DNA of 64,000 nt, from positions 6,888,401-6,952,400 of the forward strand of contig OX359194.1 of the NCBI GenBank assembly GCA_947172415.1. Direction: 5' to 3'. Under the pieces are notes generated by a model. It had not been told where the DNA came from, did no database searches, and worked only from the letters and a program-made list of their open reading frames with translations. The translations under genes and the position numbers were made by a program. How positions within the stretch are numbered: the stretch's first letter is position 1; each line of letters begins with the position of its first letter. Below, one piece after another: positions 32,650-45,400 of this stretch. Source of the DNA: Chondrosia reniformis (taxonomy: Eukaryota; Porifera; Demospongiae; Chondrillida; Chondrillidae).

Positions 32650-34335
32650 GTTCTGTAACTCTATCAATTGGATATATATGAAGCTGTGACTTAGTGTCAG
32701 CATTCACAGACATCTATAGAGAATGTCCAATAGGTTTTTGAAATTTTGATGGAGCTTAAAATTTGCCCTATCTCTCACTATACATTAACTTTGTATACCA
32801 GAATTTAATGTACATTGAGGGCTGTCACTCTATCAAATGGTGAGATATGAAGCTACACCTTTGTGTCAGCATTCACAGACATCTATAGAGCATGTCAAAT
32901 GAGTTTTTGAAAATTTGATGAAACTTAAAATTTGCCCTATCTCTCACTATACATTAACTTTGTATACCAGAATTTAATGTACATTGAGGGCTGTCACTCT
33001 ATCAAATGGAGAGATATGAAGTTACACCTTTGTGTCAGCATTCACAGACATCTATAGAGCTTGTCAAATGAGTTTTTGAAATTTTGATGAAACTTAAAAT
33101 TTGCCCTATCTCTCACTATACATTAACTTTGTATATCAGAATTTAATGTACATTGAGGGCTGTCACTCTATCAAATGGAGAGATATGAATCTAAACCTTT
33201 GTGTCAGCATTCACAGACATCTATAGAACATGGCCAATGGGTTTTTGAAATTTTGATGAAACTTAATCTACCATACATTAACTTTGTATACCAGAATTCA
33301 ATGTTCATTTTGGGCTGTCACTCCATCAAATGGAGAGATATGAAGCTAAACCTTTGTGTCAGCATTCACAGACATCTATAGAACGTGTCCAATGGGGTTT
33401 TGAAATTTTGATGTTAATTAAAATTTGCCCTATCTCTCACTATACATTAACTTTGTATACCAGAATTTAATGTACATTGAGGGCTGTCACTCTATCAAAC
33501 GAAGAGATATGAATCTAAACCTTTGTGTCAGCATTCACAGACATCTATAGAACATGGCCAATGGGTTTTTGAAATTTTGTTGAAACTTAATCTACCATAC
33601 ATTAACTTTGTATACCAGAATTTAATGTTCATTTTGGGCTGTCACTCCATCAAATGGAGAGATATGAAGCTAAACCTTTGTGGCAGCATTCACAGACATC
33701 TATAGAACATGGCCAATGGGTTTTTGAAATTGTGATGAAACTTAAAATTTGCCCTATCTCTCACCCATACATTAACTTTGTATACCAGAATTTAATATAC
33801 ATTGAGGGCTGTCACTCTATCAAATGGAGAGATATGAATCTAAACCTTTGTGTCAGCATTCAGAGACATCTATAGAACGTGTCCAATGGGGTTTTGAAAT
33901 TTTGATGTTACTTAAAATTTGCCTTATCTCTCACTTATACATTAACTTTGTATACCGGAATTTAATGTACATTGAGGGCTGTCACTCTATCAAATGGAGA
34001 GATATGAATCTAAACCTTTGTGTCAGCATTCAGAGACATCTATAGAACGTGTCCAATGGGGTTTTGAAATTTTGATGTTACTTAAAATTTGCCTTATCTC
34101 TCACTATACATTAACTTTGTATACCAGAATTTAATGTACATTGAGGGCTGTCACTCTATCAAATGGAGAGATATGAATCTAAACCTTTGTGTCAGCATTC
34201 ACAGACATCTATAGAACATGGCCAATGGGTTTTGTAATTTTGATGAAACTGAAAATTTGCCCTATCTCTCACTATACAATAACTTTGTATACCAGAATTT
34301 AATAAGCCTATTGTTGTAATTCCTAACAATGGGTT
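32650..34335. repeat. 169-bp satellite array, about 10 copies
   Basis: The anchor cattaactttgtatac recurs at 32783, 32952, 33121, 33276, 33445, 33600, 33770, 33940 and 34109, so the unit is 169-170 bp with two 155-bp variants that have lost the aaatttgccctatctc stretch. Copies are nearly identical. Frames stay open through several copies (60-75 residue open frames), but unit length is not a multiple of three and no start, splice or family signal supports coding. Confidence 0.95.
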
Positions 34336-35185
34336 CATGTAGCCTATTGTGTAATTCCTATCAATGGCTATCAATGTAAAGCTGTAGAGCAGGGGATGTT
34401 TTTAAGATCACTTGCAAACCAATTTATTCAAATAGGAATGGTACCAAAATCAATTTAGCTATAGCAATAGCCATTTTATATGGAGTGTGATTATATAAGG
34501 TTGGATGGTGAATTAAGGAATCATCCATTATATACTTAATCAGTAGCTATAGATTTGTGTCTAATATATAGGCATTGCTGGTTAATCAATTATCCTTTTA
34601 TATATGTACACTGTCTCCTGACCACTTTGCCATCTCTGCATGTAGACATTGTTCATGTTTCCATTGTTACAAATAATAAATTATTATTCTTATGCATAAG
34701 TGTGATCTTGTCAATGTCTCAATGTTTGTATATACATATATAGCTTACATTCAGTGATTTATATTGTGGTGTCCATGTAATACAGTGCATTAACTAATAT
34801 TTAACAATGTAGTTATCTCAGTAGTTAAAACATTTTGTAACTTGCACTGTGTAATACTTATATACATAATATTTATGTACAAACATACATGCATAATTAA
34901 TATATATATATACTAAGCTGACTAATTAGGAAACCTTTATGTGTATATATTGGGAAGACCTGTGATAACCAGTAAACCTGATTGCTTTCATATTCATGAT
35001 CTAAGGTTTCCCCCTATAGCTTGTATGGGCGTACTAATTATATATACGTATATATATAGTTGCCAACCCAACTAGGGCCTACTGTCTCCATATACATTAT
35101 AGAGAGAGAAAAGAGTTCCTACTTAAAGAGCTGTCACTTGGAAGTGCCACTAATGTCTGGTTCATCTGTTGCAGCTGGTAGGGGC
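34336..35185. other. Intergenic AT-rich DNA upstream of SRCR/FN3 gene
   Basis: No exon, RNA gene or clear repeat was recognised. The right part should hold the promoter of the SRCR/FN3 gene whose start codon is at 35186. Confidence 0.5.
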
Positions 35186-38100
35186 ATGTTCCCTTTGATG
35201 CTGTTTTATTGTATAGGTATAGTTGTAAAATGTGAGTTGTTCTTAATCTGCTCAGTGACATCTACGTATGCCTTGTTAAATTTTGTGAAGGCCTTTTTTA
35301 ATTGACTGTCTCTCTTAAGTACTAAACACACAATAACTGGTGGATGGTGTAAAAGAAATAGATCTAGAGACTGTCATACTACTCATACATTGTGATTCTA
35401 GTATAATTATTAATGCTGGGTGTGTGAATATATGTACATATAATAATGACATTGACTCAAATGCTGTACTTTCTCTACCTTTAAGCAGTTGTTCTAACAG
35501 ATTTTTAAAAGGATATTTTCCATTTTCTTATCTGTACAGCTCAAAGTGATGTAACAACATGCAGCAATATTCCAATTGCAGGTGATCAATGTAAATACCC
35601 ATGTATATACATTTAATATATAAACACTCTAAATTCTGTTTATGAAAAATCTAATTACACTATTTTCCTAAATGCTATGCCTATACTCTGTAAAAAAGAA
35701 CTAAACCTGCAGAGAGCTTTGGATGAAGATACAGGAATCTTTTCTTTCTTTCTTCTTTTGCCCCACTGGGCCAAACAGCTGTTTCTGGGAATTCCGCCCT
35801 TCATCGGTGACCCTGCTTTGTCTTTTTCTTGATCTTAATTTTTTGTGAATCCTTGCTAAATCTAGCTAAGGGTCTAATATACAAATTGTAGGCTCTACAA
35901 ATAGCATATAGACATGCTTGCTACACTATTTCTATTCATATTATACTAAATAGACTTCAATTTTAATCAAGGTATATATGCATAAGTACATACGTATACT
36001 ATATAATATAGTATACGTATAAGTATAATATAGTTATGGAGCAATATTATATATATATACTGTACATTACATACATACCTGCTGAAATTTCACAAGTTAT
36101 TATATGTTTACATACATATAGGTGGCTACATGCATAAACATACACACATTCATGAAAAATCTAAGATACCATTTTCCTAAATGCTACATATATGCCTATT
36201 CTGTAAAAGAGCCTATAGGGGAACTAAACCTAAAGAGAGCTTTGGATGAAGATACAGGAGTCTCTTCTTCCTTCTTTTCCCTTTTTTCATCTTCTTCTCC
36301 ACTGGGTCAGACAGCCGTTTCTGGGAATTCCACCCTTCATCAGTGATCCTGGGAGTCTCTGTCTTTTTCTTTATCTTTGTCTTCTGTGAATCCTTGGCAT
36401 GTATACTATTTAAAATAAGGTTTTCTCAATATTAAACAAATTTGATATTTGACACTGTTTTGTGTATACATGCTATAATATGGTTTCTAATCAATCTATC
36501 AGTTGTTAATCTATAAGTGCATTTCTAAGTATGCACTCAAGCCACATTGATGGATAGTGAAAATATTACTTAGGTAACATAGATAAGAGGCGTGGAAGAG
36601 GAGGGGCACAAGCTGGGTCTATCTCAGTCCAAGACTGGTTTTATTTATCTAAGCAACTAATGTAAGCTACGGATCGAAAAGCCTTGTTATTACTGACTGA
36701 ATGAAACTCTGCTATAACCTGCTCCAACATACGTATATACTGTATATTGTTTTCCATACACACACACACACACACACACATACGTAAGTATAATTTTTTT
36801 TATTGATATCTGTTGTGCTAGAAGTGCCAGTGAAACTGAGACTGGTGGGTGGGTCACATTCTGCTGAGGGAAGAGTAGAAGTATTTTATGAAGGAGAATG
36901 GGGTACCATTTGTGATGACAATTGGAATATAAAGAATGCTGAGGTTATTTGCAGAATGCTTGGCTATCCAGTAGCCTTATCTAGTAAGGGAAATGCAGCC
37001 TATGGTGAAGGAAGTGGAACCATTCTCTTAGATGATGTCCAATGTGATGGAGATGAAGCAAACATAGCCGATTGCAGTCATAATAGGTGGAGAGTTAACA
37101 ATTGTGACCATGGAGAAGATGCTGGTGTTGAGTGTTCAAGTTGGTTTTATATATATACAGTAAAACATGCACGTATGTTATATACATCATTATTATATTA
37201 CGTATTTTTGATATCTACATTATTGGTTCAGGTACACCACTTAGTGCTATAGTAAGGCTAACTGGTGGGGATACTGCAGCTGAAGGGCGAGTAGAAGTGC
37301 TGTTAAGCTCCAATGAAGCTTGGGGCACCATTTGTGATGATGACTTTGACTACGCTGATGCACAAGTCATATGCAGAATGCTAGGATATGCTGGAACACT
37401 TAGGGTACAAAGCTTTGGGGCAGGAAGTGGTCCTATCTGGTTTGATGATGTGGCCTGTGAAGGAAATGAGTCTTCCATTTTAGAGTGTGGTCATGCTGGA
37501 CTTGGTGATTCCAACTGTGGCCATTCTGAAGATATTGGTGTTGTATGTATAGGTACGTAAGGATGTAGAAAGTTACAAAATATTTCCCTATAGTTACTGA
37601 GTCTATAGGACCAACCATTACCTATATTATGTAGGTGATGCAATCACTAGTGTACCAGTTAGGCTTGTTGGTGGCTCCTCTTCCACTGAAGGAAGAGTAG
37701 AGTTATCCATCAATGGAGAATGGGGTACAATATGTAATGATGGATGGGATTTTGCGGATGCTAAAGTGGTTTGCAGAATGCTAGGTTACCCAGGTGTCAT
37801 TGGTACAGCTGAAATTGATACATTTGGACAAGGAAGTGGAACTATATGGCTGGCTAACGTTGACTGCTCAGGATATGAGTCATCTTTATCAGAATGCACC
37901 CACAAGGGATGGGGAGCTCAGCGTGGATGTGATCACTCTCAAGATGTTGGTGTCATCTGTTCTGGTAAGAGAATATTAACTGACTGACAGTGTAGTGCTG
38001 TTAGAGTATCAAATTCCACTTATATTTGTAGCATCAATTCCAAATGTTCCAGTACGATTAGTAGATGGAGTTGACTCTTTAAGTGGTAGAGTTGAAGTGT

Positions 38101-41100
38101 ATTATAACAGTCAATGGGGAACAATTTGTGATGATGAATGGAGTTTTTCTAATTCAAAAGTTGTTTGTAGCATGTTAGGACATGGTGGTGTCATAAGAAG
38201 CTACACTCACGGAGGAGGTAGTGATCCAATCTGGTTGAATAGCGTAAACTGTAGAGGAAAAGAGACAAGTGTAGCAGATTGTTTGCATGATGGTTGGGGA
38301 GTACATGATTGTTCTCATTCTGAAGATATTGGAGTAGTCTGTTCAGGTATGCAAGCATCTTACATGTACATGTACATAGTGTTTAAATGTCCTTGTATAT
38401 ATATATGCCATTATGAAGAGCTATACTTGCAGTTGCATTAATAATAATACCTATTTTTTTATTCCTTTTCTAGAAACACTAATAGAATTTGGTGTTAGAT
38501 TGGTGGGTGGGTCTACTGCCTCTGAGGGTAGAGTGGAGGTACACTATAATGGAAAATGGGGAACAGTCTGTGATGATAATTGGGATGTTAAAGATGGCAG
38601 AGTCATCTGTAGGATGTTAGGTTATCCAGATGTGGTATCAATTAGTGACCAAGCTGCCTTTGGAGAAGGAAATGGATCCATTATTTTGGATGACGTTGCT
38701 TGTAATGGCTATGAAGAAACCATAGCAGAATGCCCTCATAGTGGACTGGAAATCAATGATTGTGGCCATTCTGAAGATGCTGGTGTAGTGTGTGCAGGTA
38801 AAAAATTACATTGTATCTTTCTACTTGTACTACTGTGTATACAACTACATACATATATATGTACGTACTTTTTCATGACTGAATGTCTATGTATACATAC
38901 ATAGGAATCACAAAACCTCAATGTGTGACTGTAATGGAAGGATCTTCTAACAGTGTTTACTTGAATGTGTCTTGGTGTGGAACCTGCGGTGTAACTTACA
39001 GAGTAAGGTATTCCACATCCAGTGGAACCATTCCTGAGCCCCCTTCAGGAGCTGTGAGTGTCTCAGTCATGAGTGGTAACTCTACTCTCTTAACCGGACT
39101 GAGCCTTGACACCACTTACTATGTGTGGGTGGCAGCAGTATCATCTGATACTCAAGGACCTTACAGCAATAGACTATCAACTACAACAAGAAGATCAAAT
39201 GAGTGTACATGATATAGTACTCTATGTATAATATATGTTTTATACAGTTTATATATAATTTTAGCAGTAGTATATATGTACGTATATTAAAATACTGATC
39301 AGTAGGTTCAATTTCTTGATACCAGCTCTCCAATATATCTGTATTTATAATATATATACTGTAGGGTTGTGTGCAGTATATATACATACATATATACATT
39401 GAGAGACTTTAATTTTTAACCTATGTACGTACATACGTAGGTTACATTTTTTATATATACATGTACATATGTATATATATAATTGAAATGATTCTCAATT
39501 TAGTTCCATCACAAGTGAGTTATGTTCAGATGACTCAGACAGTATCTGGTAGAATGATCAATTTTAGGGTTACATGGAATCAGCCAAGCAGTGATCGTCC
39601 CATACAATACTATGAAGTACGGTACAGGAAACAAGGAGTATCCAATTGGACCTCAGTAACACCAAACCCAACCACCAGACAGACAACTATAAGGAATGTG
39701 GATAAAGGTAGTGTTTATAATGTTCAAGTGAGAGCTGTGTCTGATGTTGGATCTGGACAGTGGAAAAGTGCTACTAGTCAGAGGACATATAGAGGTAAAC
39801 AAGACAGTTACATTTTCTAATTTTTGATGTATGTATGTATGTATATGTGTAAAGCAAACATCAATTCCTACATTAAAAATAATACAACATACATTTGTAA
39901 TTGAAATTATTCTACATGTGCTATTAAAATGTAGTTCCATCACAAGTTAGTAATATTCAGATGACTCGGACAGTGTCTGGTAGAATGATCAATTTAAGGG
40001 TTACATGGAATCGGCCAAACAGTGATTGTCCCATACAATACTATGAAGTACAGTACAGGAAACAGGGTGTATCCAGTTGGACCTCAGTAACACCAAACCC
40101 AACCACCAGACAGACAACTATAAGGAATGTGGATATAGGTAGTGTTTATAATGTTCAAGTAAGGGCTGTGTCTGATGTTGGTTCTGGACAGTGGAGAAGT
40201 GCTACTAGTCAGAGGATATATAGAGGTAAGCAAGACAGTTACTTTTGATTTTTGATGTATGTACATGTGTAAAGTAAACGTCAATTCCTGCATTAAAAAT
40301 TATACAACACACGTACATTTGTAATTGAAATGATTCTACATGTGCTAATTTAAAATGTACTGTAGTTCCATCACAAGTGAGTAATATTCAAATGACTCGG
40401 ACAGTGTCTGGCAATTTTAGGGTTACATGGAATCAGCCAAACAGTGATCGTCCCATACAATACTATGAAGTACGGTACAGGAAAGAGGGTTTATCCAGTT
40501 GGACCTCAGTAACACCAAACCCAACCACCAGACAGACTACTATAGGGAATGTGGATAAAGGCAGTGTTTATAATGTTCAAGTAAGGGCTGTGTCTGATGT
40601 TGGATCTGGACAGTGGGGAAGTGTTACTAGTCAGAGGACATATAGAGGTAAGCAAGACAGTTACTTTAATTTTTGACGTGTGTGTATGTGTTAAACAATT
40701 GTTACTTCCTGCAATAAAAATTATACAACATACATTTGTAATTGAAATGATTCTCTATGCGCTAAAATGTAGTTCCATCACAAGTTAGTAATATTCAGAT
40801 GACTCAGACAGTGTCTGGTAGAGTGATCAATTTAAGGGTTACATGGAATCAGCCAAACAGTGATCGTCCCATACAATACTATGAAGTACAGTACAGGAAA
40901 CAGGGTGTATCCAGTTGGGCCTCGGTAACACCAAACCCAACCACCAGACAGACAACTATAAGGAATGTGGATATAGGTAGTGTTTATAATGTTCAAGTAA
41001 GGGCTGTGTCTGATGTTGGTTCTGGACAGTGGAGAAGTGCTACTAGTCAGAGGACATATAGAGGTAAGCAAGACAGTTACTTTTAATTTTTGATGTGTGT

Positions 41101-41721
41101 GTATGTGTTAAACAATTGTCACTGCCTACATTAAAAATTATACAACATACACTTGTAATTGAAATGATTCTCTATGCGCTAAAATGTAGTTCCATCACAA
41201 GTTAGTAATATTCAGATGACTCAGACAGTGTCTGGTAGAGTGATCAATTTAAGGGTTACATGGAATCAGCCAAACAGTGATCGTCCCATACAATACTATG
41301 AAGTACAGTACAGGAAACAGGGTGTATCCAGTTGGACCTCGGTGACACCTAACCCATGGCCAACAACCAGACAGACAACTATAAGGAATGTGGATATAGG
41401 TAGTGTTTATAATGTTCAAGTAAGGGCTGTGTCTGATGCTGGTTCTGGACAGTGGAGAAGTGCTACTAGTCAGAGGACATTTAGAGGTAAGCAAGACAGT
41501 TACGTACATTTTATTCTTTAATTTTTGACGTGTGTACATGTACATGTGTAAAGCAAACAATAATACAACATACATTTGTTATTGAAATGATTCTACATGT
41601 GCTAGTTCCGTCACAAGTTAGTAATATTCAGATGACTCACACAGTGTCTGGTAGAATGATCCATTTAAATTTTAAGGGTTACATGGAATCGGCCAAGCAG
41701 TATGATTTTTACTTTGATTAA
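35186..41721 (+). CDS. Secreted five-SRCR, six-FN3 protein with decayed terminal FN3 exon
   Basis: Extracellular scavenger-receptor-type protein, 1187 residues as assembled. Exons: 35186-35231, 35540-35581, 36822-37139, 37232-37552, 37635-37964, 38032-38346, 38474-38797, 38905-39204, 39504-39794, 39935-40225, 40366-40647, 40773-41063, 41190-41486, 41606-41721; all joints phase 1, sum divisible by three. Exon 1 is a short hydrophobic leader ([15 protein letters not shown]); this start is the least certain part. Exons 3-7 are group-A-like SRCR domains, each with EGRVEV or similar, [15 protein letters not shown] and a final GVxC. Exon 8 is an FN3. Exons 9-13 are five near-identical FN3 domains opening [11 protein letters not shown]. 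Exon 14 is a sixth copy broken by a 7-nt insertion that shifts the frame and ends the protein after about 38 residues. No membrane segment was found downstream, so it is either secreted or the true 3' end was lost. SRCR domains bind polyanions or microbes in known proteins; the ligand here is unknown. Confidence 0.86.
35645..35885 (-). mobile_element. Full-length 'H' repeat with hammerhead core
   Basis: Minus-strand copy in intron 2 of the SRCR/FN3 gene. The ribozyme part (35765-35815) reads GGGTCA, CCGATGA, AGGGCGGAATTCCCA, GAAAC, AGCT, GTT, TGGCCC. Stem I pairs fully with one wobble; the CTGATGA box carries one substitution. Confidence 0.8.
36155..36400 (-). mobile_element. Full-length 'H' repeat with intact hammerhead core
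   Basis: Minus-strand copy in the same intron, about 510 bp from the previous copy. The ribozyme part (36304-36350) reads GGATCA, CTGATGA, AGGGTGGAATTCCCA, GAAAC, GGCT, GTC, TGACCC: all core boxes intact, stem I with one mismatch. One of the two best-preserved copies in the window. Confidence 0.85.
36762..36784. repeat. CA dinucleotide microsatellite
   Basis: A run of about ten CA units lies shortly upstream of the first SRCR exon (starts 36822). Confidence 0.9.
39504..41721 (+). repeat. Tandem array of exon-plus-intron units encoding FN3 domains
   Basis: Unit starts at 39504, 39935, 40366, 40773, 41190 and 41606, spacing 431, 431, 407, 417 and 416 bp. Exons and introns are both conserved: each intron opens gtaagcaagacagtta and ends with gaaatgattctacatg-type sequence. 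Conservation of introns shows that whole genomic segments were duplicated recently, not just the protein domain selected. Confidence 0.97.
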
Positions 41722-42468
41722 CCATATATATGTATACCTCAGCAAATAGTCCTATTGTATATATCACACTTAGAATCACTTCTCACTTTGTTATTCTTAC
41801 ATTCTTTACAGTTCCTTTGATCATATGAGGACCGTCACAGAGCTTCACTGACTTCTACAACTAATTATGATTACTAAAAAACAAACATGATTCAGAAATG
41901 ATGTAATCAATACTTGAGTTTCCAATATGATTATATTTAAAGTTTAAAAAAGTGGTTATTCGAGTTTTTTCTTCTTCGTAATTGTGTCCATAGCATTGAA
42001 TTCTTTTACATATCTAGTTGCAATAATAATTATATTTCCTTTGGAGTACATAAAGTGTATCCTGGGGCACACCATAAGGCTTGAGGTATAGAAGTACTTA
42101 AATTTGTGACTCAAAAGTTTGATCTCCAGGAAATCAACTTCGTGCTTCGTAATATATTTATGTCATATATAAGTGGGTCTACATATATAGATAACTGCCC
42201 TGTGCTATATATATATACATGTGTACTTGTATATACACATGCAGGACATATATAAATTAGATTCATTGATTGTTTATATATTTATATTCATAACCAGCTT
42301 CCTTCACGCCCAGGAAACAGTTATAAAGCGTTTAGAAGATCTTACTGTTCGACTACCTTACATAAGGTCGCTGATTGGCTACCCGGATAGATATTGGCTG
42401 ATCAGCAGGAGATTTCGTTGTCTTTTGAAAGTTTTTCTTATAATTCATACAACTCAAAGAAGCGAGAA
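41722..42468. other. Intergenic DNA between SRCR/FN3 gene and next FN3 gene
   Basis: AT-rich. No further FN3 exon or membrane-segment exon that could complete the upstream gene was recognised. A 45-bp stretch around 42058-42105 resembles 31410-31455. The right end should hold the promoter of the gene starting at 42469. Confidence 0.5.
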
Positions 42469-45400
42469 ATGTCCGTCTTCGTGTGCTGGATTGCAGTAGC
42501 GATTGTTTTCTCCAGTGTGGCAGGTATGGAGGTCCGCGTATAGTATCAGCTTACAGAAGGGTGACTTACAAAGAGTCAGTAGTATTATAATATTATAACA
42601 AGTTGTAATAGGGAATCATTCTCTATGTTCATGCAAATTCGATTCCCAGTTTACCGTCCCCGCCCGCATGCTTGTTTGGGCATGCCGTCGAACTTTCATT
42701 TTTCATTAGAGCGCATAAATAGGCGCCAATGACTTTTGGTTATAACTTGCTTCTGTGCTCCTTTATTACATTTTCAAATTTAATACTGTGTGTTCTACTT
42801 TAATATGTACAACTTACAATTGTTTCTTTATTATTGGTAATTCAGTGAGTTTTGTATGTCCGATGACTGATTGCATAATGAAATATATTCAACTCAATGA
42901 GTTTTGTGTGTGATTACTGATTGCATTTGTACTTGTAATAATGAATAATGAAAAATGACCTCCCTCCCTCATGCTATTTTCAAAACTGCTGGACGATAAA
43001 CTGTGAATCGAATTTGCCTGGCCTAATATGTCAAAATCGATATATAGTGTAGCTGATCTATTTGTAGAGCTATTCCTCAACTGTTTCTTGTGCGTTAGAT
43101 CGTCTGATGGAACCCATCGCTTTTGTTCCTTCAAATTCCTTAATAAATGGAGCACATCAAATTTAGTCAACCATGTCCCATGAACAATAAAACAACCTAA
43201 CCGTTAACTGTGTACAGAGGGAGGATATTTAGGATTTAAATTGGCGATGGCGCGTATTCTCTTGTATCTATCACAATTATGATTCCTTTACTATGAACCT
43301 ACAAAGTATATATATATATACAAACAGCCAATGAGAATCATTATATTGCATTTGGCTGTTATACCCTTATACGACCTGCTTCATGCCTAACTACAGAGGT
43401 GTATTCATTCTGACAAATTGTTTGTATGAGTTTTATGTAGATAGATAAACTCACCCATTCAGTGAACTTCAGAAGGTTCTTTATATGAACCGCCCTCTTC
43501 TGACTAATATCAAAACTTTAGCTTCTCATTAGGTGACCGGTAAATACTAGTTGAGCATTTTACCACAGCAGAGTGAAACTTGAACAATTATTGGAACATT
43601 TCAGTCCGTAGACCTTCCTCAGCCAAGGATGGATAAAGAAGAAGAAGGCTGACCACAACAATGCAATCGCAGTCCATGCATGGGACACAGGACAGAGCAT
43701 CAACTGGGAAGGAGCCTCCATCCTCAACAGGGAGACCCACCAATGGAGGAGAAGAGTAATAGAGGCAATATACATTCAGAGATCTTCTCCAAGAACTGTT
43801 AACCTGGATGGTGGTCTGATCCTAAGTGACCTGTGGAAGCCCTTTATCTGATTACATGTATTTTAACAGTATTCCATCATATGACATCATATTACATCAT
43901 TTATGTTTTTTAGTATTGTCTCTCAACTGTAATTTTAAATTTTTATTCTCATCATCATTGGCCAAGGAAGGTCTACAGACTGAAGTGTTCCAATAATTGT
44001 TCAAGTTTCGCTCTGCTGCAGTAAAACACTCAACTAGTGTTTACCAGTCATATTATTAGAACGTAGCAATGAACCTTTAATTTACTCCATTATTCTCATT
44101 AGGTGTATACCATTATGCATCCTTGCTTGTATGCAGCCCTTATTGAAAACTAATTTGTTGTTTCTCTGTAGCCCTCATCTAAAGCTCTATAGGTTTTGCC
44201 CTTAGTTCTATGACTCTTATGTGTTTAGTCTCTTATAGTTTGTTTTCTCAATCTCTTATGCTTAATTACCATGTGGGTAAATGGTTAATTACATAGATTA
44301 TTCATACTTAAATATATGTCTATGTGACTTGTATGTCTATATTTATTATATATTAATACACCCATTCTGTTTCTAGGTCCTTTCTTGGAGCCATATAAAT
44401 TATTTAATTATATTATATTATATTATTTATTTAGATTACCTTAGTATAATTGTAACTTGCACTGTATATATATACTGCCATACTAAATTCTATTTGTATA
44501 TTAGAGGTATGATATGAGGTTTGAATACACCATTGTATATTCCTATTTCAAGGTTATTGTATTGCCATTATTGTTTTGATTTTCAGTACCTATACAGTGT
44601 ATATTGTTTATTTTGTGTATTGCTAGCTGTTTGATTATTATAGTATATATAAATTACCCATTATGTACATTTCATCACAACTGCTAGTGTATTTGACATG
44701 AAATATCTAATGCATCATTTTTCTTACATGCTACATCTAATTTAGAGTAAAAGGCCTATATAGGGAATTAAAACCTAGCGAGAGCTTTGAATGAGGATAC
44801 AAGTTTTTTTTTCTGGGCCGGACAGACAGACATGTCTACTACATATTCATGTTTACCAATTACACAAATTAAATATATAATTGTTATTTAAAATAACATA
44901 TTCAAATTATGCGTTTTGGTCCAAAAGGCAAGAAAACGGGGTAATGTTGTACAATATATATGAGGTGTAATTCTTATAGTTTGTTGTTGCAAGACTTAGG
45001 AAGTGTTAATAGGGAAAAGTTTGACATGTTTATCTCTAACTAAATTTTAAGCAGAGGTGTATTCAAGCTGTTGTAGTTAGGTAAGCTCATCCATTCAGTG
45101 AAGAGGAAACAGCTGTCAAAACAACCTGGCAAATTTTGTATCCAAAAGGAAGCGTATTGAAAAGAATCAAGCACTAAATTCTTTCATGTTTCCCTATAGT
45201 TAATTTAACTGTTTATACATTAGTCGTGCAATAAAGAGGACATCGATCTTGTCTCAGATGTCCCTATGAATAATCCACTTTATATTAACTGCCCTCTTTT
45301 GACTAATGTGAAAATATAGTCTAAACTTTAGCTTCTTGCAGTATTACAGTACATCCTTGCTTGTATGCAGCCTTCATGTTTATTGAAAACTAATTTGTTG

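Noticed and set aside
32650-34335. Series of 60-73 residue frames with recurring INFVYQNLM and SIHRHL
   Set aside because: Satellite units stay open by chance of composition; unit length is not a multiple of three and no start or splice context is conserved.
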